Shown here piece by piece: positions 41,995-50,219 of a stretch of DNA of 64,000 nt. Positions within the stretch are counted from its first letter, which is position 1, and each line of letters starts with the position of its first letter. Source of the stretch: Chitinophagaceae bacterium (GTDB lineage Bacteria; Bacteroidota; Bacteroidia; Chitinophagales; Chitinophagaceae); the NCBI GenBank assembly GCA_004173235.1, contig SEAC01000015.1, positions 310,001-374,000 on the forward strand, read 5' to 3'. The position numbers and the translations under genes were made by a program. The notes under the pieces were generated by a model that saw nothing but the letters and a program-made list of their open reading frames with translations, was not told where the DNA came from and did no database searches.

Positions 41995-42922
41995 CAACTC
42001 CGTGCATCACATTTTTCGATTCGTTAACACTTTTTAACGAACTGCGTTTTGGTGGTTCCTGCTCCCGCGCACGCAGCTGCTGCGTGGTGAGGCTGCTTCC
42101 GTCGGGGCTCCAGCCGGGTGGCCCGAAAAGATAGCCCGCGCGTTCAGGCCAGCTCCGTGCTTTGCCTACTCGGCTGAATAATTCGCCCCAGGTTTTGAGC
42201 GCTACGACAAAGGGGTTGAAGGAGCCGATGTTGCGGGTAAGTCCATACCGCGGCCGCTCTTGCTCCGGCTGGAACGACCCGAACAGGCGGTCCCAGATGA
42301 TGAGGATGCCGCCATGGTTCTTGTCGAGGTACTTCAGGTCGGAGCCATGGTGCACGCGGTGGTGCGCGGGCGTGTTGAAAATGTACTCGATGGGTGCGGG
42401 CAGCCGCCGGATCATTTCGGTGTGGATCCAGAACTGGTAGATGAGGCTTATCTGCTGCATGAACAGGATCCAGATGGGATGAAAGCCCACGAGCGGTAGC
42501 CAGGCCCAGAACAGGAATGTGCCGGTGGCGTTGCCCGTCCAGGTTTGCCGAAGCGCCGCCGCGAGGTTATACCGTTCCGACGAGTGGTGCACCACGTGCG
42601 AGGCCCAAAACCAGTTTACGTTGTGGGCGGTGCGGTGAAACCAGTAGTAGGAAAAATCATCGGCCAGGAACAGCAGCAGCCAATACCACCAGTTGCTTGC
42701 AGAAAGGTCGAACAGGCGCAATTGATACAGGAAGGTGAACAGGCCGAATACCAATGCCTTCGTAAAGAAACCGGTGATGACGTTGCCGATGCCCAGCGCC
42801 AGCGAGCTCCACGTATCGCGCGCTTCGTAAAGGTCGCGCTGCTCGCGCGCCGACAGCCATGCTTCGATGGAAAGCAGGAGCACGAAGAAGGGAATTGCGT
42901 AATACAGAAGGGCGGGCGCCAT
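41981..42922 (-). CDS. Sterol desaturase / fatty acid hydroxylase family protein
   Basis: A 313-residue integral membrane di-iron enzyme. Histidine boxes: HRTAHN (~95), HVVHHSSE (~108), and HRVHHG (~188), preceded by WIHTEM (~166). Four membrane helices surround them. It should hydroxylate or desaturate a lipid in the inner membrane; the substrate is not evident. The 3' end carries the upstream part of the BlaI control region, so it is not likely to be in the blaI operon. Confidence 0.9.
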   Translation of the reverse strand: MAPALLYYAIPFFVLLLSIEAWLSAREQRDLYEARDTWSSLALGIGNVITGFFTKALVFGLFTFLYQLRLFDLSASNWWYWLLLFLADDFSYYWFHRTAHNVNWFWASHVVHHSSERYNLAAALRQTWTGNATGTFLFWAWLPLVGFHPIWILFMQQISLIYQFWIHTEMIRRLPAPIEYIFNTPAHHRVHHGSDLKYLDKNHGGILIIWDRLFGSFQPEQERPRYGLTRNIGSFNPFVVALKTWGELFSRVGKARSWPERAGYLFGPPGWSPDGSSLTTQQLRAREQEPPKRSSLKSVNESKNVMHGVVRTK

Positions 42923-43024
42923 ACGCTAAAGATACTGTTCAAAAATAAACTTCCACCGCTGAGCAGGACGCGCACAGAATTTGCTTTGCCTTGAAATCCA
43001 TTCGTTTATAAAAAAATGACACGT

Positions 43025-43555
43025 ATGAAAAAAGGAAAGCTCCTGTTCTTTGCCTCCGCTCTCGCGCTCGGACTCACGGCCTGTGATAAAGACGAAGAGG
43101 CCAGCGGCACCACCGGCACCGAGGCCAGCAATACCCAGGACGTCAACTTTGCGCTCCAGGCCTCTTTTGCCAACCAATCGGAGATAGCTGCCGGAGGACT
43201 TGCCGCCCAGCGCGGTACTAATCTCGGCGTGCGCAGCTTCGGACAAATGATGGTGACCGATCACGGCAACGCACAGGCGCAGCTGCAAACGGCCGCCAAC
43301 AATGCGCGCCTTTCGGTTTCGGCCGACACCAGCGGCCTTGCCGTAATGCGCCAGCAACTGATGATGCTCACGGGCCGTGCATTCGACAGCACCTACATCA
43401 CGATGCAGGTAGCGGCACACCAGGCAACGCTTACGCAATTGCAGGCCGAGGCCAGCGGTGGCATTGCTCCATCTCTGAAAGCCTATGCCACTGCGCAGAT
43501 CCCGCATGTGCAGGAACACCTGCGTGTAGCGGACAGCATTCGCCTGCACCTGTGA
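43025..43555 (+). CDS. DUF4142 lipoprotein
   Basis: A 176-residue lipoprotein (LGLTAC, Cys about residue 20). The DUF4142 domain is a helical bundle: FALQASFANQSEIAAGGLAAQRGTN, VRSFGQMMVTDHGNAQAQL and the final HVQEHLRVADSIRL. These resemble ferritin-like putative outer membrane proteins of unknown function. An alternative ATG lies 9 bp upstream at 43016. It is divergent from the hydroxylase gene. Confidence 0.88.
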   Translation: MKKGKLLFFASALALGLTACDKDEEASGTTGTEASNTQDVNFALQASFANQSEIAAGGLAAQRGTNLGVRSFGQMMVTDHGNAQAQLQTAANNARLSVSADTSGLAVMRQQLMMLTGRAFDSTYITMQVAAHQATLTQLQAEASGGIAPSLKAYATAQIPHVQEHLRVADSIRLHL

Positions 43556-43656
43556 CAATGAGTAATGAGTAATCAGTGATGAGTAATCAGTGATGAGTAA
43601 TCGGTAATGAGTGATCAGTAGTGAAAAGGGAGGCCATCGGCTTCCCTTCTCCTTTA
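43556..43656 (+). repeat. 'gagtaatgagt' word array followed by a terminator
   Basis: The array (43556-43620) repeats atgagtaatgagtaatcagt with variants gatgagtaatcagt and gtaatgagtgatcag. It is followed by a hairpin at 43626-43656 (AAGGGAGGCC, ATC, GGCTTCCCTT, then a T-rich run) that should terminate the DUF4142 transcript. A matching reverse word, cgttattcattattc, lies at 43697-43711. Confidence 0.75.
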
Positions 43657-43723
43657 TTAAATGGCACCGAACTTCGTTATGCATCCTTCCTTGTTCGTTA
43701 TTCATTATTCTTTTGCCACCGGC

Positions 43724-43752
43724 AAAAAAAGGCCCCGCAGGAATGCGGGGCC
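43724..43752 (-). terminator. Terminator of hppA
   Basis: On the minus strand GGCCCCGCA, loop TTCC, TGCGGGGCC is followed by seven T residues. Confidence 0.88.
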
Positions 43753-43777
43753 ATCACAGTAAGCAGTATAAGACGTT

Positions 43778-46036
43778 TTATCGATAGGTAACCGAAGTTT
43801 CTTGCGGCGCAACGGCTGCGATCTGTTTTACAGACTGCGTAGTCGCGGGTTTCGCTGCACGGTCGCTGTTTTTATTTTTATGGATGCTGGCCAGTGTAGG
43901 CGCAACCACCAGCGATACGATCGACATCAGTTTGATGAGGATGTTCATCGAAGGGCCGGAAGTATCCTTGAACGGATCGCCAACGGTGTCGCCGGTAACC
44001 GAAGCCTTGTGCGGCTCGGAGCCTTTGAAGTATTTCTGGCCGTTGATGTCCACGCCTTTCTCAAAGCTCTTCTTGGCATTGTCCCAGGCGCCACCGGCGT
44101 TGTTCTGGAACATTCCCATCAGTACGCCGCTCACGGTAGCACCTGCGAGGAATCCACCCAGCGCTTCGGGCCCGAGGAGGAAGCCGATGATCAGCGGGGA
44201 GATGATGGCGATGGCACCGGGGAGCATCATCTTGCGGATGGAAGCCTCGGTGGAGATGGCCACGCACTTGTCGTACTCAGGCTGTGCCTTGCCTTCCATG
44301 ATGCCTTTGATCTCGCGGAACTGGCGGCGCACTTCTTCCACCATCGCCATCGCAGCCTCACCCACGGCACGGATGCAGAGCGAGGAAAAGATGAAGGGGA
44401 TCATGCCGCCGATGAACAGCGAAGCAAGCACATCTGCTTTATAAATGTTGATGCCGTCCATGTTGAAGCCGTTGGCATTCACCACGCCTACGTAGGCCGC
44501 AAACAGCGCCAGGGCAGTGAGGGCAGCCGAAGCGATGGCAAAGCCTTTACCCGTAGCGGCAGTGGTGTTGCCCACTGCATCGAGGGTATCCGTTTTTTCG
44601 CGCACTTCCTTGGGCAGGTCGCTCATTTCAGCAATACCGCCTGCGTTGTCGGCAATGGGGCCGAAGGCGTCGATGGCCAACTGCATGGCGGTTGTGGCCA
44701 TCATGCCGGCGGCGGCAATAGCAACACCGTACAGGCCGGCGAAGTAATAAGAACCATAGATGCCACCGGCAAGAACGAGGATGGGAAGGAAGGTGGATTC
44801 CATGCCTACCGCAAGGCCACCAATAACGTTGGTAGCGTGGCCGGTGCCGCTCTGGCGCACGATGCTGAGCACAGGGCGCTTGCCCATTGCAGTATAGTAT
44901 TCGGTAATGATGCTCATCAGCGTACCTACTACGAGGCCCACGATGATGGCGTAGAATACGTCCATGCGGTCGAACTGGAAGCCGCGGAGGTTCAGTTCGC
45001 CTTCGGGCAGGATGCCCACGCAAAGGAAGTAGGCGGCGATGGCCGTAAGAACCATGGAGCCCCAGTTGCCCATATTGAGCGCGCGCTGAACAACGGCAGT
45101 GGAAATACCAGCCGAATCGGAAATGCGCACGAAGAAGGTGCCGATGATGGAGAAGATGATGCCGATGCCCGCGATGAGCATAGGGAGGAGGATGGGCGAG
45201 AAGCCGTCGAAGCCGTCGCTCAGGTTGGTGCCGCCATTCCCGGTCACTTCGTGGCCGAGCACAATGGTGGAAAGTACGGTTGCTACATAGGAACCGAACA
45301 GGTCGGCACCCATGCCTGCAACGTCACCTACGTTGTCGCCTACGTTGTCGGCGATGGTAGCCGGGTTGCGCGGGTCATCTTCGGGGATGCCTGCTTCCAC
45401 CTTACCTACGAGGTCGGCGCCTACGTCGGCAGCCTTGGTGTAGATGCCGCCGCCTACGCGGGCGAAGAGGGCGATGGATTCGGCACCGAGCGAGAAGCCG
45501 GTGAGCACCTCGATGGCGCGGGTCACCTCGTGCGAGTTGGCCATAGCGTCGGGCGCAAATACTTTAAGGAGTACGATGAAAACGCCGCCCAGACCGAGCA
45601 CCGCCAGTCCGGCAACGCCCATTCCCATAACGGCACCGCCGGTGAACGACACCTGGAGTGCTTTTGAAAGGGAGGTGCGTGCGGCGTGTGCGGTGCGCAC
45701 GTTGGCTTTGGTGGCGGCGCGCATGCCGATGTAGCCTGCAAGGGCGCTGAAGAAGGCCCCGATGAGGAACGCTACCGCGATGCTCCAGTGGCTCTCGGCG
45801 CTGCGGCTGCCCATGTAGCCGAGGAGGATGGCCACGATGACACCGAAATAGGTGAGAAGTTTCCACTCGGCGCGGAGGAAGGCCATAGCTCCCTCGGCGA
45901 TGTAATTACCGATCTCACGCATGCGGTCGGTACCGTCTTCCTGCTTGGATACCCAGGCAAACTTCCAGAACGTGTACAACAAACCGATCAGGCCCAGCAC
46001 GGGCACCAGGTACAAGTACTTTTCGTACGAATTCAT
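43778..46036 (-). CDS. hppA: Membrane-bound ion-pumping pyrophosphatase
   Basis: A 752-residue inner membrane pump that couples pyrophosphate hydrolysis to export of Na+ or H+. About 16 membrane helices are predicted. The PPi-binding signature DVGADLVGKVE with EDDPRNPATIADNVGDNVGD lies near residues 215-250. The GNTTAATGKG segment near 490 has Ala, not Lys, at the K+-site, suggesting a K+-dependent enzyme; Na+-pumping forms are K+-dependent, but the ion is not proved here. A consensus -7 element (TATCTTTG, 46114-46107) gives a leader of about 65 nt. Confidence 0.96.
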   Translation of the reverse strand: MNSYEKYLYLVPVLGLIGLLYTFWKFAWVSKQEDGTDRMREIGNYIAEGAMAFLRAEWKLLTYFGVIVAILLGYMGSRSAESHWSIAVAFLIGAFFSALAGYIGMRAATKANVRTAHAARTSLSKALQVSFTGGAVMGMGVAGLAVLGLGGVFIVLLKVFAPDAMANSHEVTRAIEVLTGFSLGAESIALFARVGGGIYTKAADVGADLVGKVEAGIPEDDPRNPATIADNVGDNVGDVAGMGADLFGSYVATVLSTIVLGHEVTGNGGTNLSDGFDGFSPILLPMLIAGIGIIFSIIGTFFVRISDSAGISTAVVQRALNMGNWGSMVLTAIAAYFLCVGILPEGELNLRGFQFDRMDVFYAIIVGLVVGTLMSIITEYYTAMGKRPVLSIVRQSGTGHATNVIGGLAVGMESTFLPILVLAGGIYGSYYFAGLYGVAIAAAGMMATTAMQLAIDAFGPIADNAGGIAEMSDLPKEVREKTDTLDAVGNTTAATGKGFAIASAALTALALFAAYVGVVNANGFNMDGINIYKADVLASLFIGGMIPFIFSSLCIRAVGEAAMAMVEEVRRQFREIKGIMEGKAQPEYDKCVAISTEASIRKMMLPGAIAIISPLIIGFLLGPEALGGFLAGATVSGVLMGMFQNNAGGAWDNAKKSFEKGVDINGQKYFKGSEPHKASVTGDTVGDPFKDTSGPSMNILIKLMSIVSLVVAPTLASIHKNKNSDRAAKPATTQSVKQIAAVAPQETSVTYR

Positions 46037-46106
46037 GTGCTCTTTTGTTTTTGGTTTACGCCCCGTTTCCCGTTAATGAAATGTGAAGGCTCGGTTTGGC
46101 GGACGG

Positions 46107-46114
46107 CAAAGATA
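46107..46114 (-). promoter_or_regulatory. -7 promoter element of hppA
   Basis: TATCTTTG, identical to the element before ndk, DUF721 and prfB. Confidence 0.55.
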
Positions 46115-46224
46115 GGGGAGCAGGACAAAAAGGGTTTTGGTAATATCGAATCCCACCAGGCGCGACGGCCCATGGTGCATGCGGCCTCCGGATGCGCGAA
46201 CCGGTTTTTTCGCTAGGTTCGGGC

Positions 46225-46716
46225 ATGCGCATCCCATCCCTCATCGGTTTCGCCGTCCTGCTCGCTGCCTGCAACGGCTCCGAAAATAACCCGACACCTG
46301 CTGCCGACACGATCGCAGCCGAACCCGCCGACACGTTCAGCGTATCGAAACTGCCGCCACCACCACCGCCGCCGCCCGTTGAAGCGCAGCCGGTGCTCAC
46401 CAGCATAAAGCTCACCACGCCGCTACCCAACGACACGCTGCGCAGCCCCGCTACCATAAAAGGCGCAGCCGGCGGCGGATGGTATTTTGAAGGACAATTC
46501 GTGCTCCATCTTTACGACCGGGCAGACAATCTTTTGGCAAGTTCACCCGCAAAGGCTCAGGGAGAATGGATGAAAGAGGGCGATGTGCCCTTTGAAGGAA
46601 CGCTCAGGTGGAACGGGTACAGCGGTCCCGCCCTCCTCGTGCTGGAAGGCGACAACCCTTCGGGTGATAGGGAGCGCGAAAAGAAGGTGAGCGTTCCCGT
46701 TTGGCTCGAGCGTTGA
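46225..46716 (+). CDS. Gmad2-domain lipoprotein
   Basis: A 163-residue lipoprotein (VLLAAC, Cys about residue 14). A Pro-rich linker (eight Pro near residue 45) leads to a Gmad2 immunoglobulin-like domain: ITLTTPLPNDTLRSPATIKG-type start (here SIKLTTPLPNDTLRSP), GGGWYFEGQFVLHLYD and FEGTLRWNG. Gmad2 domains were described in spore-germination proteins but are widespread in envelope proteins. The ATG at 46225 lies 3 nt after a TAGGTTCG -7-like element. Function unknown. Confidence 0.8.
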   Translation: MRIPSLIGFAVLLAACNGSENNPTPAADTIAAEPADTFSVSKLPPPPPPPPVEAQPVLTSIKLTTPLPNDTLRSPATIKGAAGGGWYFEGQFVLHLYDRADNLLASSPAKAQGEWMKEGDVPFEGTLRWNGYSGPALLVLEGDNPSGDREREKKVSVPVWLER

Positions 46717-46737
46717 CCAGCCTTTAAAATGACTAAA

Positions 46738-47130
46738 TCAATCGACGCCGTTCGAGTAACCGGATACCCGCGTCAGCAATAAGGCGGTAGCCCGGATGCT
46801 GAATAGTTTTTCACCGCCGGAAAGGAAAATCAATTGCCGCTCGTGATTGCACTCTTCTAATACAATGCTGCCTTGCGCGAAGTTGCCAAGCGGCCCCGCA
46901 GCGTGGAGCGTTGCGCCTGTAAGCAGCAATTCGATCTGCACCGTGTTGACCTCCGCTTGTTGCCATTTCGCGGGCAGCGGGTGAGGGAGCCGGGTTGTAT
47001 CGAAGCGGAGCCTGCACTCACCGCCATGCAGCAGCGCAATCTCGATCAGCATAACGTCGTCCAGCGACGGCGGGGCGCCCCCGTAGATAGTTTCAAGCGC
47101 TTTCGTGTTTTCGACCAGCTGGTGCCACAT
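46738..47130 (-). CDS. Imm50-like immunity family protein
   Basis: A 130-residue soluble protein. LETIYGGAPPSLDDVMLIEIAL followed by RLRFDTTRLPHPLPAKW and NTVQIELLLTG follows the pattern of the Imm50 family of polymorphic-toxin immunity proteins (recognised from memory). No toxin gene is next to it, so it may be an orphan immunity gene. A TACCTTGC (47142-47135) sits 4 nt before the ATG. Confidence 0.6.
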   Translation of the reverse strand: MWHQLVENTKALETIYGGAPPSLDDVMLIEIALLHGGECRLRFDTTRLPHPLPAKWQQAEVNTVQIELLLTGATLHAAGPLGNFAQGSIVLEECNHERQLIFLSGGEKLFSIRATALLLTRVSGYSNGVD

Positions 47131-47279
47131 GGCTGCAAGGTATGAGCGGGACTAATGGGAGCGCATGAGCTATCGTTGCCGAAGCCAACTACGTTCCAAT
47201 AACCCTGGAAGTTTGAAGAAGTTTGTGCGTTGGAGCGCGCGGCAACGAACAGCACCAAAAGAAGCAAAGCAGTGCGCAT
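47046..47279 (-). pseudogene. Signal-peptide-bearing gene fragment overlapping the Imm50-like gene
   Basis: From ATG 47279 the frame encodes a good signal peptide (MRTALLLLVLFVAARSNAQ) and a short secreted-like stretch (SSNFQGYWNVVGFGND). It then runs into the first codons of the Imm50-like gene in a different frame, where the composition becomes basic and unprotein-like. I read it as the 5' remnant of a small exported protein gene cut by whatever placed the Imm50-like gene here. A functional 77-residue protein cannot be excluded. Confidence 0.35.
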
Positions 47280-47371
47280 GTACGTGGTTTTACAAGAAAA
47301 AAGGCAATTAGCAGGTTGGATGGGCAAATCCGGATCAGGAAGCCACCGCAGGACTTCCATAGATCAGCACA

Positions 47372-47659
47372 TTACGGGTGCGCCACGACGCGCTTGCGGC
47401 TGGACAGTAGATATACAAGTCCCGCGATGGTCGTGAAAAGAATCAGTGCCAACGTCCACATTACTTTCTCGCCTTTGGCGGTTGTGCGCGACGTACAAAC
47501 TTCGTAAGCCGCAATGAGGATAAATGGAACGAAGGCCAGGAGTGATACCATCAGCCAGGATTCCGAAGAGGGCGCGTGGAGGATCTTCTGCAGGGCGCCG
47601 AACAGCGAAAGTGCCATTCCGATTGCATAACTGGCCGGAAGCAATATGGATCTTTTCAT
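47372..47659 (-). CDS. Small three-helix membrane protein, PLDc_N/GldL-like
   Basis: A 95-residue protein with three membrane helices (about 5-22, 33-48 and 63-82). The N-terminal part (ASYAIGMALSLFGALQKILH) resembles the first helix of GldL-type proteins, and the C-terminal helix (VMWTLALILFTTIAGLVYLL) followed by SSRKR resembles PLDc_N domains. Function unknown. The ATG at 47659 is chosen over an upstream in-frame start because it begins the first helix. Confidence 0.7.
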   Translation of the reverse strand: MKRSILLPASYAIGMALSLFGALQKILHAPSSESWLMVSLLAFVPFILIAAYEVCTSRTTAKGEKVMWTLALILFTTIAGLVYLLSSRKRVVAHP

Positions 47660-47756
47660 CAGTTGGTTTGATACAATGAAGCTAACTGATTCGCAGGACA
47701 TCTCACAAGAAATTGGCGTACTGCCCGCAAGGCGATTGCCACACGCGTCATTCGCT

Positions 47757-48182
47757 TTACATACCCAGCAGGCCTATTGTCTTGTCGTCTTTCCTGCCGT
47801 TGAAATAGTGCAGCAACACCCGTTCAAACACGTCGTCGGCACCTTCCACGAGCGAGAACAAGGTCATGCAGGAGCGCAGCTTCAGGCTGTCTGTATGTCC
47901 CAATACGGCCTCGATGTTCATTGCTTGCAAGGAAAGTAGGGCACTGCTGATTTCCACCAGGCGCTTTCCGAGAACGGGGTGATGTAAGTAGGCGGCCGCT
48001 TCGTCGATGTTGCGGATGCCGTAATGGTGGGCCATGTCGCTCGCTCCGAGGCCTTTCACTTGCGGAAAGATGTACCACATCCAGTGACTCGTTTTGCGGC
48101 CGCGCTGCACCTCCGCAAGTGCCTGCGGGTATTGATGGTCCTGTGCGTTGATGAATCGCTCGAGGTTGTAGGGCTGTGCCAT
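47757..48182 (-). CDS. DUF1810 family protein
   Basis: A 141-residue soluble protein. YNLERFINAQDHQYPQALAEVQRGRKTSHWMWYIFPQ (in pieces, 5-41) and the later MTLFSLVEGADDVFERVLLHYFNGRKDDKT are diagnostic of DUF1810, which is structurally calpastatin-like in annotation but of unknown function. Its promoter (TATCTTTA, 48201-48194) is preceded by two 9-bp direct repeats. Confidence 0.92.
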   Translation of the reverse strand: MAQPYNLERFINAQDHQYPQALAEVQRGRKTSHWMWYIFPQVKGLGASDMAHHYGIRNIDEAAAYLHHPVLGKRLVEISSALLSLQAMNIEAVLGHTDSLKLRSCMTLFSLVEGADDVFERVLLHYFNGRKDDKTIGLLGM

Positions 48183-48193
48183 AACGGGTCGTT

Positions 48194-48239
48194 TAAAGAT
48201 AACCCCTTGTCGTGCGCATTTACAGGTTTATCGTGCGCA
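48194..48239 (-). promoter_or_regulatory. DUF1810 promoter with two 9-bp direct repeats
   Basis: On the minus strand TGCGCACGA occurs at 48239-48231 and 48218-48210, exactly 21 bp apart (two helical turns), just upstream of the -7 element TATCTTTA (48201-48194). Their place at the -33 region suggests a repressor or activator site. Confidence 0.5.
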
Positions 48240-48262
48240 AAAAGCCCCGTGGAAGGGGGCTT
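48239..48262 (-). terminator. Terminator of the YegP-like gene
   Basis: On the minus strand AAGCCCC, loop CTTCCAC, GGGGCTT is followed by T residues. It overlaps the outer edge of the direct repeat upstream of the DUF1810 gene. Confidence 0.7.
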
Positions 48263-48312
48263 GCAATGCAAGTGCTTTGCACTGCGTAGTAAAACAATAA
48301 GTGGCGATACCG

Positions 48313-48645
48313 CTACATAGCAGGCTCGGCGATAAGCGCATCCGGCGCGTTCTCCTTAACGGAAGCAATGCCGTTGTCGCGACCGCTTTCGCTCTCGTAC
48401 ATTTCACTGGTGCCGATGATCTGCCCGTTGCTAGCCTTCAGGTTGAAGTAAAACTTTCCGCTGGTGGAAGTCTTGCGGTCGTACCTGCTGTCATCCTGCG
48501 AGTTTTTTCGTACAGAATCCACCCCGTTGTCGCAACCAGCCCGCGAGGAATAGCCTTCGCTGCGTAAAATGGTCTGACCATTGCCGGCTTTCAGGTTGAA
48601 CTGGTATTCGCCGTTGCTTCGTTTCGAGATTTCAAACTTTCCCAT
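48313..48645 (-). CDS. YegP family protein (two DUF1508 repeats)
   Basis: A 110-residue protein of two tandem DUF1508 units: GEYQFNLKAGNGQTILRSEGY...CDNGVDSVRKNS and GKFYFNLKASNGQIIGTSEMY...RDNGIASVKENA. The duplicated short beta-beta-beta-alpha unit is the full YegP fold. The function is unknown. It is monocistronic, with its own terminator. Confidence 0.93.
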   Translation of the reverse strand: MGKFEISKRSNGEYQFNLKAGNGQTILRSEGYSSRAGCDNGVDSVRKNSQDDSRYDRKTSTSGKFYFNLKASNGQIIGTSEMYESESGRDNGIASVKENAPDALIAEPAM

Positions 48646-49008
48646 GGTAGTTTTCTTTTAAAGTTAGAAACACATTTTCAAACAGACAAGCTTCTCTGGC
48701 TGATTTTGATCATGGAGTTCCGGTCACTTACCCGCCACGCATACAAGAGCAAAAAGTGAAAGGAGGCGGATAGCGGGATGCATGGCGTAAATGGTTTGTT
48801 TCCGCTTCCTCCGAATGAACAACAGGCTGCCAGGTTTGGTTGATGATGTAGCTGGCGGACAATAGTTCTAAGTCCGCTACGAAGGGCCGCAGGCAGCCCG
48901 CCCGGGCGTGCTGAAGGCTGGCCGTCTATTGTGCTTGTGCATCTTGTGCTGATCGTTCCGGCAAAAGCTCACTCTCTCTACAGCGATCCACGAAGGGACA
49001 GGAAAGGT
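48646..49008. other. 363-bp intergenic region without a gene
   Basis: I find no protein-like frame. On the minus strand the part near the YegP-like gene is AT-rich and probably holds its promoter. The rest is of average composition with no clear terminator or repeat. Confidence 0.5.
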
Positions 49009-49350
49009 TCAATGCATCCGCAGTTGCTCCGCCAATTTCGGCGGGGCTACGTGGCAATAGGCCTTGGCGAGCGCTTCCTTCAACAACACGGCAGGAGTTT
49101 CGCGAAGCGAGAAGAGCGTCCATCCCTGCTTGCCCCATTTATTGGGAACGGGGTTGATGGCACCGGGTACGGCCGCGGAATAAGTGAATTGATCTGTTTC
49201 GGGCAACTTCAGGCAAACCCTTGCCTCGGCGGCGTTGTAGTTGGCAAAGATCTTCTTCCGCACGCGGAAAGACGTCTTGTCGAAGTGCGCGGCTTCGTCT
49301 GCTTCGGGGAAGGAAAGCGCCTGCTTGCGAAAGGTTGCGATCGTTGCCAT
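49009..49350 (-). CDS. MmcQ/YjbR family protein
   Basis: A 113-residue protein with the YjbR fold pattern: FRKQALSFPEADEAAHFDKTSFRVRKKIFA near the start and LLKEALAKAYCHVAPPKLAEQL at the end. Some members are annotated as DNA-binding, but function is uncertain. The start at ATG 49350 gives the normal length; longer in-frame codons are not protein-like. Confidence 0.88.
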   Translation of the reverse strand: MATIATFRKQALSFPEADEAAHFDKTSFRVRKKIFANYNAAEARVCLKLPETDQFTYSAAVPGAINPVPNKWGKQGWTLFSLRETPAVLLKEALAKAYCHVAPPKLAEQLRMH

Positions 49351-49382
49351 CGTTGTGGGGCCTGGGTCGAAGGCTGGGTCCG

Positions 49383-49544
49383 TTACTTGATCCAGCAGAA
49401 GTAAATGAGTGCCCACACCGCCGCAAACGCACATCCGGCCAGCAGGTTGTTGCGTTGCTGGCGCAGGTCTTTCTTCACCAGCAGGTGGTATCCGATCCAG
49501 CCGGCGAACAACAGTAGAAATACGAGGGGGAAGAGAACACGCAT
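49383..49544 (-). CDS. 53-residue membrane protein
   Basis: Two membrane helices (about residues 3-18 and 33-50) are separated by a basic loop (VKKDLRQQRNN). The frame fits neatly between the YjbR and GNAT genes, all on the minus strand. Family and function are not recognised. Confidence 0.6.
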   Translation of the reverse strand: MRVLFPLVFLLLFAGWIGYHLLVKKDLRQQRNNLLAGCAFAAVWALIYFCWIK

Positions 49545-49567
49545 ACGGTTTGATTTATGGGAAGTTA

Positions 49568-50158
49568 TTAAATCCCAGTGAGTGAGCAATCACCCCCTTG
49601 TACTGCTTCGTTGGTCGAAGTAGTTGCGAGCAGCGTGCGGGCAGCGTCGTCGGTGGCGAGGAGGGTATACACCGCAAGCGAAATGAAGCGACCATCCTTC
49701 CATTCGCAATCGCGGAGCATGCCTTCAAACGAAAAACCAAGCCGGTCCATCGCCCGCCTGCATGCCGCATTCTCGCTTTCCACAAGCCCTTCAATGCGGT
49801 GGAGATTCATCGTTTCAAATCCATAGCGGCAGATGGCGGGGATCGCTTCCTGCATGAAGCCCCGTCTCCAGTATTCGGGCAGCAGCCAGAAGCCGATCTC
49901 GGCCTTGCGGTGCTCCTTGTGCAAACCGTTGAGCCCGCCGGCACCATAAAATTCCTTGTTATCGGGCGAGCAAACTGCCCACCAGCGGCCGGTGCCCTCG
50001 CGTTCGAGCGTGGCAAAGAACTCCATCTGCGCCTTAGTAGCTTCGAGGCTGTCGTAGCGCACGCCGTAATACGGGATCACCTGCGGGTGCGAGAGGCCGC
50101 GGTACACGTTGGCCAGGTCGGAAGCGACGAAGGGACGGAGGTGGAGACGGGGGAGCAA
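49568..50158 (-). CDS. GNAT family acetyltransferase, RimJ/RimL type
   Basis: A 196-residue N-acetyltransferase. It starts LPRLHLRPFVASDLANVYRGL (strand 1) and carries EIGFWLLPEYWRRGFMQEA (~88-106, acetyl-CoA-binding) and NAACRRAMDRLGFSFEG (~132-148), all typical of RimJ/RimL enzymes. The substrate amine is unknown. A TTG at 50158 is used as start, as the first strand begins at once. A word-repeat array lies directly upstream. Confidence 0.9.
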   Translation of the reverse strand: MLPRLHLRPFVASDLANVYRGLSHPQVIPYYGVRYDSLEATKAQMEFFATLEREGTGRWWAVCSPDNKEFYGAGGLNGLHKEHRKAEIGFWLLPEYWRRGFMQEAIPAICRYGFETMNLHRIEGLVESENAACRRAMDRLGFSFEGMLRDCEWKDGRFISLAVYTLLATDDAARTLLATTSTNEAVQGGDCSLTGI

Positions 50159-50160
50159 GA

Positions 50161-50206
50161 GAGGATGTTAGATGTGAGATGTGAGATGTTAGATGTCGGA
50201 TGTCTG
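50161..50206. repeat. 'agatgtgagatg' word array between the DinB and GNAT genes
   Basis: Words: gatgttagatgtgag, atgtgagatgttag, atgtcggatgtctg. It is the reverse-complement partner of the array at 50748-50799 on the far side of the DinB gene. Confidence 0.78.
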
Positions 50207-50219
50207 TTGGGGCGGTAGG

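Noticed and set aside
43802-45667. A 621-codon open frame on the plus strand
   Set aside because: It is antisense to hppA, Gly/His/Ala-rich, with no recognisable domain.
47801-47950. A toxin partner for the Imm50-like gene
   Set aside because: The neighbouring genes are a three-helix membrane protein and DUF1810, neither of which has a toxin-like or secretion-signal domain.
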